33,951 nt of DNA from Bryobacteraceae bacterium (lineage in GTDB: Bacteria > Acidobacteriota > Terriglobia > Bryobacterales > Bryobacteraceae), in the NCBI GenBank assembly GCA_017883415.1, contig JADGNR010000006.1, positions 1 to 33,951 of the forward strand, in the 5' to 3' direction. A model generated the notes under the pieces. The model was not told the DNA's origin, searched no databases, and saw nothing but the letters and a program-made list of their open reading frames with translations. Shown in pieces: positions 7,325-18,809 of this stretch. Position 1 is the first letter of the stretch. The number at the start of each line of letters is the position of its first letter. The position numbers and the translations under genes were made by a program.

Positions 7325-8384
7325 ACTGCTCCAGAATGCCGCGAACCACCTCGAACGGCTCCGCGTCCTCCATGTTCGCCAGCGCCGCCACCGCGAAATG
7401 CTTGCCGGGAATGATGACCATGGCGGTGCTGGTTCCCTGCTGGCTGCCGCTGTGGGCCACGTACTTCCCGCCGTCGAGCATCAGCACGCCGAAACCCAGG
7501 CCGTAATTCGACCCCTTACCGTCCCCGTTGATCTTCGCCGGGGTCCACATCTCGAGGACGGTAGCGGGCTTGACGATTCTGCCGTCCATCATCGCCTGCG
7601 CGAAGCGAACCAGGTCTTCGGCCGTCGTGACGAAGCCGCCGCCGGGGATCTTGTAGCTGCTGTCCATGAGCCCGGCGTTCTTCACTTTCCCGTCGACCTT
7701 CTGGTAGCCGCGGGCGCGGTGCGGCACGATCTCATAAACGTCGTCCACGAAGGTGTGCGTCATGCCGGCGGGTTGCAACACGTGTTTGGCAACGTAGTCC
7801 TGGAATCGCTCGCCCGAGGCGCCTTCGATCACGCAGCCCACCACGGTGTAACCGTAGGTGCTGTAGGAGAAGGCGGTGCCGGGCTCGAACAGGAGCGGGT
7901 CGCCGGCGAAAATCGCAAAGCCATCCGACATCCACTTGTAATGGCGGGTGCTTTCGACTTCACCCTCCTTGTAATGGCGGATGCCCGAAGTGTGGCTGAG
8001 CAACTCGCGCGTGGTGATGGGCCACTGCTTCAGCGGAAACGGCGCACAGTATTTCTGCACCGGAGCGTCGAGGTCGAGCTTGCCGGAATCCACCAGCGTC
8101 ATGGCGGCCGCGGCGGAAATCGGCTTGGCGATCGAGCCCGTGCGGATCAAAGTATCGGTAGTCGCCGGAACCCTATTCTCGAGATCGGCGGTGCCCGACG
8201 CCTTCGAGTACACGATGCGGTCGCCCATCGCGGCCGCCACGGTCATGGCGGGAATCTGTTGATCCCGCATGGCGGCGGCGACCATCTGGTCCAGCGTAAC
8301 GCCGAGGTCCGCGGGCGCGGTAGTCTGCGCGGCCGCGGAAATGGCAAGTACGAAAACAGCAGAAATCGGACGGCGGAATTTCAT
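7290..8384 (-). CDS. Secreted serine hydrolase, class C beta-lactamase family
   Basis: 364 residues from ATG 8384, preceded by GAAGGAAG that overlaps the stop of the upstream metalloprotease gene; an upstream in-frame start (8426) would add residues lying inside that gene. Signal peptide MKFRRPISAVFVLAISAAAQ. The nucleophile motif SxxK is SIAK (Ser84, Lys87), the second motif is YST (Tyr174) in FSYSTYGYTVVG, and the third is HSG (311-313). This is the Pfam Beta-lactamase fold, which covers AmpC, DD-peptidases and esterases; secreted soil members are most often peptidases or esterases rather than true beta-lactamases. It is second in a two-gene unit with the zinc protease. Confidence 0.88.
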   Translation of the reverse strand: MKFRRPISAVFVLAISAAAQTTAPADLGVTLDQMVAAAMRDQQIPAMTVAAAMGDRIVYSKASGTADLENRVPATTDTLIRTGSIAKPISAAAAMTLVDSGKLDLDAPVQKYCAPFPLKQWPITTRELLSHTSGIRHYKEGEVESTRHYKWMSDGFAIFAGDPLLFEPGTAFSYSTYGYTVVGCVIEGASGERFQDYVAKHVLQPAGMTHTFVDDVYEIVPHRARGYQKVDGKVKNAGLMDSSYKIPGGGFVTTAEDLVRFAQAMMDGRIVKPATVLEMWTPAKINGDGKGSNYGLGFGVLMLDGGKYVAHSGSQQGTSTAMVIIPGKHFAVAALANMEDAEPFEVVRGILEQFKMPYPKPAKK

Positions 8385-8398
8385 GGCATTTCTTCCTT

Positions 8399-11035
<2,637 letters not shown>

Positions 11036-11074
11036 TGCGGAAAACCTCCGGTGGTCCATTCTAGCGCGCACCCC

Positions 11075-11132
11075 TTACCGGCCGGACGCCCACCATTTAC
11101 CGGCCGGACGCGCACCGCTTACCGGCCGGACG
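11075..11132. repeat. Three 22-bp tandem repeats containing a CCGGCCGG palindrome
   Basis: TTACCGGCCGGACGC begins at 11075, 11097 and 11119, giving an exact 22-bp period (about two helical turns). The copies lie between the divergent starts of the metalloprotease (11035) and folD (11163) genes. The same 11-mer TTACCGGCCGG occurs once more at 15625-15635, again between divergent genes. This could be an operator array or simple tandem duplication. Confidence 0.7.
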
Positions 11133-11162
11133 CGCCCGCGCCGCACGCTATGATTGTTAAGA

Positions 11163-12083
11163 ATGGCGCAGATCCTCGATGGAACGCGCGTGCGCGACGA
11201 CATCCTAAGTGAGTTGAAGCCACGCGTGGCGGCGCTGGCCGCCAAGGGCCGGCCGCCGGGCCTCGCGGTGGTGCTGGTGGGCCACCATCCGGCCTCTGAA
11301 ATCTATGTGCGGAACAAAGTCAGAGCGTGCCGCGAGCTGGGCATCTATTCGGAATCGGTGACGCCGCCCGGCTCCGTTTCCACCGAAGAACTGCTCGGCA
11401 TTGTCGACCAATTGAACGGCCGCCACGATATCGACGGCATCCTGGTGCAGCTCCCGCTGCCGCCCCAGGTCGATGCCCGGCGCATCCTGCTGGCGGTGGC
11501 GCCGGCCAAGGATGTCGATGGCTTCCACCCGTGCAACGTCGGCAGCCTGGTCGCGGGTTTGCCGGGTCCGCGCGCCTGCACGCCCGCCGGCATCCTGGAA
11601 TTGCTGAAGCGCTACGGCATTCCCATCGCCGGCCAGCGGGCCGTCGTGGTGGGCCGCAGCGACATCGTGGGAAAGCCGGTGGCCCTGCTGTTGCTCCACG
11701 AGCACGCCACCGTGACCATCTGCCACTCGCGCACGCCCTCGCTCGCCGCCATCTGCCGCGAGGGCGAGATTCTGGTGGCCGCCATCGGCCGTCCGGCGAT
11801 GATCACCGCCGAGTTTATCCGGCCCGGCGCCACCGTCGTCGACGTCGGCATGAACCGCATCGACAACCGCGCGGAGGCGGCGCGCATTTTCCGGAATTCC
11901 ACCGAAAAGATGGCGGCCTTCGATAAGAAGGGCAGCCTGCTGGTGGGCGACGTACACCCGCTCGACGTCGCCGCGGCGGCCGGCGCCTACACCCCCGTTC
12001 CCGGAGGCGTGGGGCCGCTCACCATCGCCATGCTCATGGTCAACACCGTGGTTTCCGCGGAGCGCCGGACCGGCCTATGCTGA
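11163..12083 (+). CDS. folD: Bifunctional methylenetetrahydrofolate dehydrogenase/cyclohydrolase FolD
   Basis: 306 residues from ATG 11163, because the product then begins MAQILDGTRVRDDI as in the family. The substrate site SEIYVRNKVRACRELGI has the conserved Tyr48 and Lys52. ILVQLPLP, PAKDVDGFHPCNVGSL, the NADP loop VVVGRSDIVGKPVALLLL and the C-terminal TPVPGGVGPLTIAMLM are all present. FolD interconverts 5,10-methylene-, 5,10-methenyl- and 10-formyl-tetrahydrofolate for purine and formyl-Met synthesis. It overlaps coaE by 7 bp and begins a three-gene operon. It is slightly longer than the usual 280-300 residues because of an extra loop (RAEAARIFRNSTEKMAAFDKKGS). Confidence 0.95.
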   Translation: MAQILDGTRVRDDILSELKPRVAALAAKGRPPGLAVVLVGHHPASEIYVRNKVRACRELGIYSESVTPPGSVSTEELLGIVDQLNGRHDIDGILVQLPLPPQVDARRILLAVAPAKDVDGFHPCNVGSLVAGLPGPRACTPAGILELLKRYGIPIAGQRAVVVGRSDIVGKPVALLLLHEHATVTICHSRTPSLAAICREGEILVAAIGRPAMITAEFIRPGATVVDVGMNRIDNRAEAARIFRNSTEKMAAFDKKGSLLVGDVHPLDVAAAAGAYTPVPGGVGPLTIAMLMVNTVVSAERRTGLC

Positions 12084-12682
12084 GAGTGGGGCTTACGGGC
12101 GGGCTCGCCTGTGGGAAAACATTTGTGGGTGAAGCACTCCAACGTCTCGGCTGTCTTCTCATTCAAGCCGATGAGTTGGGGCACGATGTGCTGGCGCCCG
12201 GCGGCGAGGCTTACGACGGCGTGCTGCGGGAGTTCGGCCCGGAAATTCTCGATGCCGGCGGCCGCATCGATCGCGCGGCGCTGGCCGCCCGCGTCTTCGG
12301 CTTGCCCGACCGCCTGGCACGCCTCAGTGCCCTGGTGCATCCGCCGGTGCTGCGGCGCGAGGAAGAACTCCTTGTCGCCTTCGCCCTCCGCCAGCCTCAC
12401 GGAATCGCCGTGGTGGAGGCGGCCATTCTCATCGAAACCGGCAGCTACAAGCGGTTCGACCGCATCATCCTGGTCGCCTGTACGGAACCGCAGCAGGTGG
12501 AGCGCGCCATGCGGCGCGGAGGCGCGCTCGAAGCCGACGTGCGCGCGCGCCTGAGCCGTCAGATGCCCCTCGAGGAGAAACGAAAATTCGCCGATTTCGT
12601 CATAGATACATCCGGGGAAAAGGAAGACACGGTACGGCAGACCCGAGCCGTCTACGAAGCGTTACGGAGGATTGAATCATGA
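12077..12682 (+). CDS. coaE: Dephospho-CoA kinase
   Basis: 201 residues, typical for the family. The P-loop GGLACGKT (residues 8-15) opens the protein, followed by QADELGHDVLAPG with the conserved Asp of the substrate site, then VHPPVLRREEE and VVEAAILIETG where the family has VVPLLFE. The C-terminal region (RLSRQMPLEEKRKFADFVIDTSG) includes the conserved RxxxQ/ADxVIdN-like lid and base segment. It phosphorylates dephospho-CoA at the 3' ribose hydroxyl in the last step of CoA synthesis. It is embedded in the operon, overlapping folD by 7 bp and the htrA-like gene by 4 bp (ATGA). Confidence 0.93.
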   Translation: MLRVGLTGGLACGKTFVGEALQRLGCLLIQADELGHDVLAPGGEAYDGVLREFGPEILDAGGRIDRAALAARVFGLPDRLARLSALVHPPVLRREEELLVAFALRQPHGIAVVEAAILIETGSYKRFDRIILVACTEPQQVERAMRRGGALEADVRARLSRQMPLEEKRKFADFVIDTSGEKEDTVRQTRAVYEALRRIES

Positions 12683-13830
12683 GAGTTCTGCGACCACTTC
12701 TTTGGGCGGCCCTGATGGTGGCCGCATTTGTGTATGTCACTTCGCTGGCGCATTGGGATTTCGCGCGCGTGTTTCCGCCGGGGCGCTCCCTGGGACGGCT
12801 GTGGAACGGGCCCGCATCCGCTGCCGGCGGCTTTGCCCCCGACGAACAGAACAACATCGATATCTATCGCGGCGCCCGCGACGCCACGGTCAACATCGCG
12901 TCCATTGTGTATCGCGAGAACTGGTTCTCCGAGGTCTATCCCGTGCGCGGCGCCGGTTCCGGCTTCATCGTCAACCCCGACGGCGAGGTGCTTACCAATA
13001 ACCACGTCGTGAGCGGCACGGCGCAGGTCACCGTGACTCTGGCCGACAAGAAATCGTACCGCGCCAAAGTCCTGTTCACCGACGCGCGCGACGACCTGGC
13101 CCTGCTCAAAATCGAGGCCGGCCGGAAACTCCCCACCCTCCACCTGGGCGATTCCGACTCACTCGTGGTGGGCCAAAAGGTGCTGGCCATCGGCAACCCG
13201 TTTGGCCAGTTCGGCGGCACGCTCACCACCGGGGTGGTCAGTTCCCTCGGCCGCACCATTCAAACCGAGGACGACCAGCAGTTGGAAGGCATGGTGCAAA
13301 CCGACGCCGCCATCAATCCCGGCAACAGCGGCGGACCGCTGCTCGATTCGCGCGGCAACGTAATCGGCATCAATACGGCCATCTTTGGCCCCAACCAGCA
13401 AAATGTCGGCATCGGCTTCGCCATGCCCATCAATCGCGCCAAGTCGATCCTGGACGAGTACCAGAAAAGCGGACACATCTCGCGTCCCACCCTCGGCATC
13501 GCCACTTTCCCGGTGTCGGGCGATCTCGCCGAAGCGCTGCACCTGCCGGTCGAAGGCGGCCTGTTGATCCAGCGCGTGGAGCGGGGCTCGCCCGCGGACG
13601 CGGCCGGCCTGCGGGGTCCGCGGCAAGTGGTCATTGTGGGCAACTACCAGATTGGCGTCGGCGGAGACCTGATCATCGCGGTGGAAGGCGAGCCGGCGCA
13701 GGGCAACGAGTCGCTGCAGCGCGTGATGAACCGCAAGCGCGGCGGCGACATCCTGAACCTGACCGTGTTTCGCAATGGCCGCACCGAGAAAGTGCAGGTG
13801 CACCTGGGATCGGCGCCCCAGGCGTTGTAG
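12679..13830 (+). CDS. Membrane-anchored HtrA/DegP-like serine protease with PDZ domain
   Basis: 383 residues. An N-terminal hydrophobic segment (residues 7-24) is an uncleaved anchor or signal. The trypsin-like domain carries the full triad: His109 in TNNHVVSG, Asp139 in ARDDLALLKI and Ser217 in NPGNSGGPLL. A single PDZ domain follows at about 265-375 (RPTLGIATF, VERGSPADAAGL, GGDLIIAVEGEPA). This DegS/DegP-like layout fits periplasmic quality control or stress signalling. Its ATG overlaps the coaE stop, so it is translated from the folD-coaE message, an unusual tie between cofactor synthesis and envelope proteolysis that probably reflects operon compactness. Confidence 0.92.
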   Translation: MRVLRPLLWAALMVAAFVYVTSLAHWDFARVFPPGRSLGRLWNGPASAAGGFAPDEQNNIDIYRGARDATVNIASIVYRENWFSEVYPVRGAGSGFIVNPDGEVLTNNHVVSGTAQVTVTLADKKSYRAKVLFTDARDDLALLKIEAGRKLPTLHLGDSDSLVVGQKVLAIGNPFGQFGGTLTTGVVSSLGRTIQTEDDQQLEGMVQTDAAINPGNSGGPLLDSRGNVIGINTAIFGPNQQNVGIGFAMPINRAKSILDEYQKSGHISRPTLGIATFPVSGDLAEALHLPVEGGLLIQRVERGSPADAAGLRGPRQVVIVGNYQIGVGGDLIIAVEGEPAQGNESLQRVMNRKRGGDILNLTVFRNGRTEKVQVHLGSAPQAL

Positions 13831-13835
13831 CTTTC

Positions 13836-13966
13836 AGCTCTCAGCGGTCAGCTTTCAGCCTGTGCGCTGCCAGGTCGTGGCTCCGTTCAGAGCCGCGCGC
13901 GTCAGCAAGCGGTTTCGCGCTAGTACCGAATCTCGCGGTCGAAGAACTGGCTGATCGCTGACAGCT
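13836..13966. repeat. Imperfect 18-bp inverted repeat between convergent genes
   Basis: AGCTCTCAGCGGTCAGCT (13836-13853) pairs with GGCTGATCGCTGACAGCT (13949-13966) at 15 of 18 positions. AGCTTTCAGC also occurs twice as a direct repeat (13829-13838, 13850-13859). The element fills the 148-bp gap between the convergent htrA-like and esterase genes. It resembles REP/MITE-like intergenic repeats and could also serve as a transcript end; no T-run is seen. Confidence 0.5.
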
Positions 13967-13978
13967 TCTTAGCTTACT

Positions 13979-15604
13979 TCAGTGCCCCGCCGCGTTCTTT
14001 TGTATCTCCGCCGCTATCATCCTTACTAACTCAGGATTGGTCATGGGCTGCCAGCCATGACCTTTCATCGGACGGCCATATTCAAAGGTCGCACCGGCAT
14101 CGGTGGTCTTCAGAAACTCCTCGAGCATGTAGACCGCCAAGTTGAGATAGAAGTTATCCATGTCCCCGACGTATAGGTGCAGCTTGCCTTTCAACAGCGG
14201 CCCCAACTTCGCCCAGTTCTTTTGCAGGTAGTAAGTCAGATCGTAGCCGTGGTCGCGCATGTACAGGGCCACCTCATGGTCGATCTTGCCGGTCGACTTA
14301 TCCCACAGCGGGCGCGGGTAGCCGTCCTCGCCCACCGGCCCGTAGACCGCCTCCCAAGCCTCCAGTTGCTGCGTGGAACGGCCCTTGCTCCCCAGCGCTT
14401 CCTCCAGTTGGCACATCTGGCGCATGGTCACGGTGACCTGCCCCTCCGCGCTGCGCATCAGCGGCCGTTCGGGGACGTTGTACTCGAATCCGGGAGGCTG
14501 AAATGCGTTGGCGTCTTCGTAGATGTTCACCAGTTGGTAGCGCCGGAAGTCGATCGGGTCGGGGTACATCGTCCAGGTGCCGCCGAAGAAATCGGGATGA
14601 TAGACCTGCAACGCCAGCGATTCCCAGCCGCCCGTGGAACCGCCGGTCAGCACGCGCGCGTGAGGCGACCGAACCATGCGGAAGTGTTCCTCCAGGTACG
14701 GTATCAACTCCTCGAGCAACGCGTCGCCATAGGGACCGTCGTTGGCCGAGTTCACTGCGTAGGAATCGTCGAAGTACGGCGTGGGATGTTGGAACGTCAC
14801 CGCGAACATGCGCGGGAAATCGTCCGCCGTCCACTGCTGGGAAAACTGGTAGCCCGCCGGCCCGCGCCCGCCCGTGGTCGGCCTCTCGCTGAACCCAAAC
14901 GGCGCGCCCAATCCAAAATGGCCCTGAATGTATATTGTGGGGTAGCGCTCGTTGGGGTGGTCATCGTACCCCTTGGGCAGCAGCACCGTGGCGCCGAGAT
15001 AGATAGGATGGCCCCAGAACTTCGTCAGAAGCTGGCTCTGGATCTTGACTCGCTTGACCCACGCCGTATCCGGCGGCGGTTGGACCGGCGGGATCACGCG
15101 GGTAAGCTCCAGTTTTACATCGTAACCGGCGGAGGGGTCGAGGTGGACCTTCCGCACTTCACTCGTGAGGTTTCCCGGCGAGCGTGTGAAGTGCTGGCCC
15201 TCCCACTGGTCCATGTGCGCCCAGATGGTGTGGCCGTCGGAGCGGTGAAACTGCGTGTACACGTTTACCAGCGCCTGCACGTAATAGTCGCCCGCCGGAA
15301 CGTCCTTCAGGCTGCTCGCGGGAAACCCTGCTGCGCGGCTGCCCATTACCACCGGCGTCCCGGGCGCGAGCTGCTCCACGTCGACCGCGAAAAACGGCGT
15401 CTGCCCGTTCCAGGAGCCCACCTGCGCGATCGGCTCCGGCGTCTCGCGCTTGGCCAGCGCTACGAAGACGCGCCCGGTGATGGGCCCCGCGTGCGCCGAC
15501 GGGGGAAAGGAAATCTCGAATTTGGATTCGCCCTGCGCCAGGGCAGCCGGCGCGCACCAGCAGACCGCCAACAGCGCGGCCAAATGCGAAAGACGCTTTA
15601 CCAT
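13979..15604 (-). CDS. Secreted putative esterase, alpha/beta hydrolase fold
   Basis: 541 residues from ATG 15604, which gives a clean signal peptide (MVKRLSHLAALLAVCWCAPAALA); ATG 15616 is possible but has its GAGGG directly adjacent. After an N-terminal beta-rich region, the catalytic part resembles enterochelin-esterase/Esterase-D-like hydrolases: the nucleophile elbow GGSTGGWESLAL (GxSxG), ATVLLPKGYDDHPNERYPTIY before it, and likely Asp in LYVGDMDNFY and His in MKGHGWQPM near the C-terminus. Such secreted enzymes cleave ester bonds on polysaccharides or small molecules; the substrate is unknown. It is convergent with the htrA-like gene and divergent from the sugar isomerase at 15694. Confidence 0.8.
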   Translation of the reverse strand: MVKRLSHLAALLAVCWCAPAALAQGESKFEISFPPSAHAGPITGRVFVALAKRETPEPIAQVGSWNGQTPFFAVDVEQLAPGTPVVMGSRAAGFPASSLKDVPAGDYYVQALVNVYTQFHRSDGHTIWAHMDQWEGQHFTRSPGNLTSEVRKVHLDPSAGYDVKLELTRVIPPVQPPPDTAWVKRVKIQSQLLTKFWGHPIYLGATVLLPKGYDDHPNERYPTIYIQGHFGLGAPFGFSERPTTGGRGPAGYQFSQQWTADDFPRMFAVTFQHPTPYFDDSYAVNSANDGPYGDALLEELIPYLEEHFRMVRSPHARVLTGGSTGGWESLALQVYHPDFFGGTWTMYPDPIDFRRYQLVNIYEDANAFQPPGFEYNVPERPLMRSAEGQVTVTMRQMCQLEEALGSKGRSTQQLEAWEAVYGPVGEDGYPRPLWDKSTGKIDHEVALYMRDHGYDLTYYLQKNWAKLGPLLKGKLHLYVGDMDNFYLNLAVYMLEEFLKTTDAGATFEYGRPMKGHGWQPMTNPELVRMIAAEIQKNAAGH

Positions 15605-15693
15605 GCGACCTATCATCCCTCAAATTACCGGCCGGCGGGCCGGGCGCGTGATATTCTGTTCTTGATTCCGAATCCCGATCAAGGAGAGCCCCC

Positions 15694-16653
15694 GTGAGAG
15701 TCGGCGTATTCACCCCGCTGCTATCGCAGTTATCCCTGGATGACGTTTTGAAGAAATTGCAGAGCCACCATATCGATACCGTGGAACTCGGCACCGGAAA
15801 CTATCCCGGCGATGCGCACTGCAAACTCTCCATGCTCGACCACAAAACCGAGCTCAACGATTTCAAAAGCAAGCTCGCCGATCACGGCTTCACCATCAGC
15901 GCGCTGAGCAGCCATGGAAATCCCCTGCATCCCGACAAGTCCCGCGCCAAACACGACCAGGAGGTGAGCCGCAAAACGATTCGCCTCGCCGAGAAGCTGG
16001 GCGTGCCCGTGGTGATCGATTTCAGCGGCTGCCCCGGCGATTCCCCCGGCTCGAAATGGCCCAACTGGGTTACCTGTCCCTGGCCGCCGGACTATCTCGA
16101 GATCCTCAAGTGGCAATGGGAAAAAGTCGTCGTGCCCTACTGGACGAAGCACGCGCAATTCGCCTCCGACCACGGCGTAAAGGTCGCCATCGAGATGCAC
16201 CCGGGATTCGTGGTCTACAGCCCCGAGACCATGTTGAAGCTGCGCGCCATCGCGGGCAAATCGATCGGCTGCAATTACGACCCGAGCCACATGTTCTGGC
16301 AGGCGATCGACCCCATCGCCGCCATCCGCGTGCTGGGCGACGCCATCTTCCATGTCCACGCGAAAGATACCCAGATCTACGAACGCAACCTGCCGCTCAC
16401 CGGCGTGCTCGACACCAAGAGCTACACCGACGAGCGAAACCGCGCGTGGATCTTCCGTACCTGCGGCTACGGCCACGGCGAGGAATGGTGGAAGGAGTTC
16501 GCCTCCACCCTGCGCATGTTCGGCTACGACTACGTGCTCTCCATCGAGCACGAGGACAGCATTCTTTCGCCGGAGGAAGGACTCGCCAAAGCGGCCTCGT
16601 TCCTGAACGCCATCGTCATGCGCGAGAAGCCGGCTGCGGCCTGGTGGGTATAG
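15694..16653 (+). CDS. Sugar phosphate isomerase/epimerase family protein (TIM barrel)
   Basis: 319 residues from GTG 15694, preceded by AAGGAGAG (15681-15688). AP-endonuclease-2-like TIM barrel with the four metal-ligand strands: Glu in KVAIEMHPG, Asp/His in CNYDPSHMFW, His in FHVHAKD and Glu in LSIEHED. No signal peptide, so cytoplasmic. Members include xylose isomerase-like epimerases and myo-inositol catabolism enzymes; in Acidobacteriota many have no assigned substrate. A 12-nt gap separates it from the GNAT gene, so they are probably co-transcribed. Confidence 0.85.
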   Translation: MRVGVFTPLLSQLSLDDVLKKLQSHHIDTVELGTGNYPGDAHCKLSMLDHKTELNDFKSKLADHGFTISALSSHGNPLHPDKSRAKHDQEVSRKTIRLAEKLGVPVVIDFSGCPGDSPGSKWPNWVTCPWPPDYLEILKWQWEKVVVPYWTKHAQFASDHGVKVAIEMHPGFVVYSPETMLKLRAIAGKSIGCNYDPSHMFWQAIDPIAAIRVLGDAIFHVHAKDTQIYERNLPLTGVLDTKSYTDERNRAWIFRTCGYGHGEEWWKEFASTLRMFGYDYVLSIEHEDSILSPEEGLAKAASFLNAIVMREKPAAAWWV

Positions 16654-16665
16654 AGGCACGGTCCG

Positions 16666-17112
16666 GTGAGCGAAATCTCGATCCGGGAAGCCGCGGAATC
16701 CGACCTCGGGGAGATTCTGCGCCTGTACACGGAGGCGGGAATCGACGGCGGGCGGTCGTTCAGCGCGGAGGAAGCGCGCGCGCATTTCGCTCGCTTCCGT
16801 CAGTACCCGGACTACCGGCTGTTCGTGGCCGTGGTGGGGGGCGCGATCGCCGGGACCTACGCGCTGCTGATGATGGACAACCTCGCCAAGCGGGGCGCCA
16901 GGACGGGCGTGGTCGAAGACGTCGCCGTATCCCCCCGCCATCAAAGACACGGCGTCGGACGGGCCATGATGGACCACGCGCGCGCCCAATGCCAGGCGGC
17001 CGGCTGTTATAAGCTGATGCTCTCGAGCGGGCTCCCGCGGGCCGGCGCACACCGTTTCTACGAGTCCCTCGGCTTCGAACGCCATGGCTTCAGTTTTGCG
17101 ATCCGTCCGTAA
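16666..17112 (+). CDS. GNAT-family N-acetyltransferase
   Basis: 148 residues from GTG 16666. The fold is clear: N-terminal ISIREAAESDLGEILRLY, then the acetyl-CoA pyrophosphate loop VEDVAVSPRHQRHGVGRAMM (Q-R-H-G-V-G at about residues 95-100), and the C-terminal GAHRFYESLGFERHGFSF typical of the family. It transfers an acetyl group from acetyl-CoA to an amine; the acceptor is unknown. It lies 12 nt after the TIM-barrel isomerase on the same strand. Confidence 0.88.
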   Translation: MSEISIREAAESDLGEILRLYTEAGIDGGRSFSAEEARAHFARFRQYPDYRLFVAVVGGAIAGTYALLMMDNLAKRGARTGVVEDVAVSPRHQRHGVGRAMMDHARAQCQAAGCYKLMLSSGLPRAGAHRFYESLGFERHGFSFAIRP

Positions 17113-17187
17113 TCGCGGCCGTCGCGCGGCCGTCGATTGAACGCCCGCGCCGGGCGTGATACAGTCCCCCAAAGGAGAGCAAAGGGC

Positions 17188-18789
17188 ATGAATACGAATC
17201 GGCTTTTCGCCGCCGGGTTGACCATCTTGCTGGCTACCGGCGTGGCGGCGCAGCAGCCGCCTCAGCGCGTGACCACTCCCGCCGCGCAGCAGCCCCCGCA
17301 GTCGCCGCAACAACAGCAGCGCGAGCGCACCCGCATGCCGGCCGAACAGCAGCCGCAGCCCTTGGCCCCCGAGGCCGCGCCGGGACAGCCGCCGCGCCGC
17401 GGGCCAGCGCCGGAAGAGAAGACCGTAGTCACTCATCACAGCGCGCGCATCGGCGGACAGCAACTCAGTTACACCGCCACGGCAGGCACTTACGTCATCA
17501 AAGGAGAAGACGATACACCCAAAGCCACTTTCTTTTATGTGGCCTACACCAAGGATGATGTGCCCGACGTCGCACGGCGCCCGGTCGCGTTTGTTTATAA
17601 CGGCGGTCCCGGCTCGGCTTCCCTCTTTACCCACATGGGCATGGGACCGCGGCGTGTGGTGCTGACCCCCGATGGACACGGCATGCCCGCGCCCTACTCG
17701 GTGGTCGATGACGAGGATTCCTTCCTCGATGCCAGCGACCTGGTGTTTGTAGACGCTATCGGAACCGGTTACAGCCGCCCGGCGCCAGGCCAAAACACCG
17801 CGCAGTTCTACGGGATTATCCAGGACGCCAACTACTTTGCCGATTACATCTACCAGTACCTGACGCGCAACGACCGCTGGGCGTCGCCCAAGTTCCTGAT
17901 CGGTGAAAGCTACGGCACCACCCGGTCCGCCGAGCTGGCCGGGGTGCTCCAGCAGCGCCACCAGATCTATCTGAACGGCATTGTGCTGCTCTCCTCGGTC
18001 GCTTTTTCGAATTGGGGCGCCGACGATCGCTCCAAGTTTTTCCTTCCCACGTACACGGTGACGGCGTGGTACCACCGCCTGCTGCCGCCCGAATTGCAGG
18101 GCGAGAATGTCGAGGCCGTGGCCCAGGCGGCGCGCCAGTTCGCTCACGGGGAATACGCCGCGGCGCTCGAGAAGGGCGACCAGCTATCGCCCTCCGAATA
18201 CCAGAAGGTGGTGCAGGACATCGCGCGCTTCACCGGCCTTTCCCCCAAGTACGTCGAACAGAGCAACCTTCGCATCAGCCCCCAGCGCTGGTTCAAGGAA
18301 TTGGAACGCGACAAGCGCAAGACCATCGGCCGCCTGGATTCGCGGTTTGAAGGGATGGACGTGGACGCCGCCGGCGAGCGCAATGAGTACGACTCCAGCG
18401 AGGCATCCTACGAAGGCGCGTATTCGGCCGTGTTCCAGGACTATGTGCGCCGCGAGTTGAAGTGGTCGAGCGACATGTACTACGCCATCTCCGGCAACGT
18501 GCGGCCCTGGGACCAGACGGGCAACACCGCGGTCGCCGAAGTATTGCGCGCCGCCATGACCCAGCAGACCAACCTGAAAGTGCTGGTGTTATGCGGCTAC
18601 TACGACGTCGCCACCCCCTTCAACGGCATTGAGGAAACGGTGTCGCACATGAGCCTGGAGCCGCCCATGCGAAAGAACATCGGCTTCGCCTATTACGAAT
18701 CCGGCCACATGATCTATATCGACCGCAAGGCGCATGACAAGCTGCATAAGGACGTGGATGAGTTTATTAACTCCAGCTACCAGCACTAA
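17188..18789 (+). CDS. Secreted S10-type serine carboxypeptidase-like protein
   Basis: 533 residues from ATG 17188, preceded by AAAGGAGAG. Signal peptide MNTNRLFAAGLTILLATGVAAQ is followed by a Pro/Gln-rich low-complexity segment (about residues 22-75). The peptidase S10 hallmarks are present: the oxyanion segment YNGGPGSASLF, nucleophile Ser241 in GESYGTTRS, Asp473 in CGYYDVATPF and His507 in ESGHMIY. S10 enzymes remove C-terminal residues, usually at acidic pH, which suits a soil acidophile; the bacterial members are secreted. It is convergent with the redoxin gene, 20 nt away. Confidence 0.9.
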   Translation: MNTNRLFAAGLTILLATGVAAQQPPQRVTTPAAQQPPQSPQQQQRERTRMPAEQQPQPLAPEAAPGQPPRRGPAPEEKTVVTHHSARIGGQQLSYTATAGTYVIKGEDDTPKATFFYVAYTKDDVPDVARRPVAFVYNGGPGSASLFTHMGMGPRRVVLTPDGHGMPAPYSVVDDEDSFLDASDLVFVDAIGTGYSRPAPGQNTAQFYGIIQDANYFADYIYQYLTRNDRWASPKFLIGESYGTTRSAELAGVLQQRHQIYLNGIVLLSSVAFSNWGADDRSKFFLPTYTVTAWYHRLLPPELQGENVEAVAQAARQFAHGEYAAALEKGDQLSPSEYQKVVQDIARFTGLSPKYVEQSNLRISPQRWFKELERDKRKTIGRLDSRFEGMDVDAAGERNEYDSSEASYEGAYSAVFQDYVRRELKWSSDMYYAISGNVRPWDQTGNTAVAEVLRAAMTQQTNLKVLVLCGYYDVATPFNGIEETVSHMSLEPPMRKNIGFAYYESGHMIYIDRKAHDKLHKDVDEFINSSYQH

Positions 18790-18809
18790 GCGGCTCCCCA
18801 CTTCCCGAC

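Noticed and set aside
7290-8384. Antibiotic-resistance beta-lactamase
   Set aside because: SxxK, YxT and HSG fit the wider class C/DD-peptidase-like hydrolase family; the context is secreted degradation, and nothing indicates beta-lactam specificity.
11066-11132. Short CRISPR-like array
   Set aside because: The 22-bp period leaves only about 7-11 bp between repeat cores, far too short for spacers, and no cas genes are present.
14177-15697. Plus-strand open frame opposite the esterase gene
   Set aside because: Composition is Arg/His-rich without domain signals; the minus strand encodes the signal peptide and GGSTGG elbow.
15730-18147. 805-codon minus-strand open frame across three plus-strand genes
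   Set aside because: Runs antisense through the TIM-barrel, GNAT and S10 genes, all with clear catalytic motifs; caused by codon bias.
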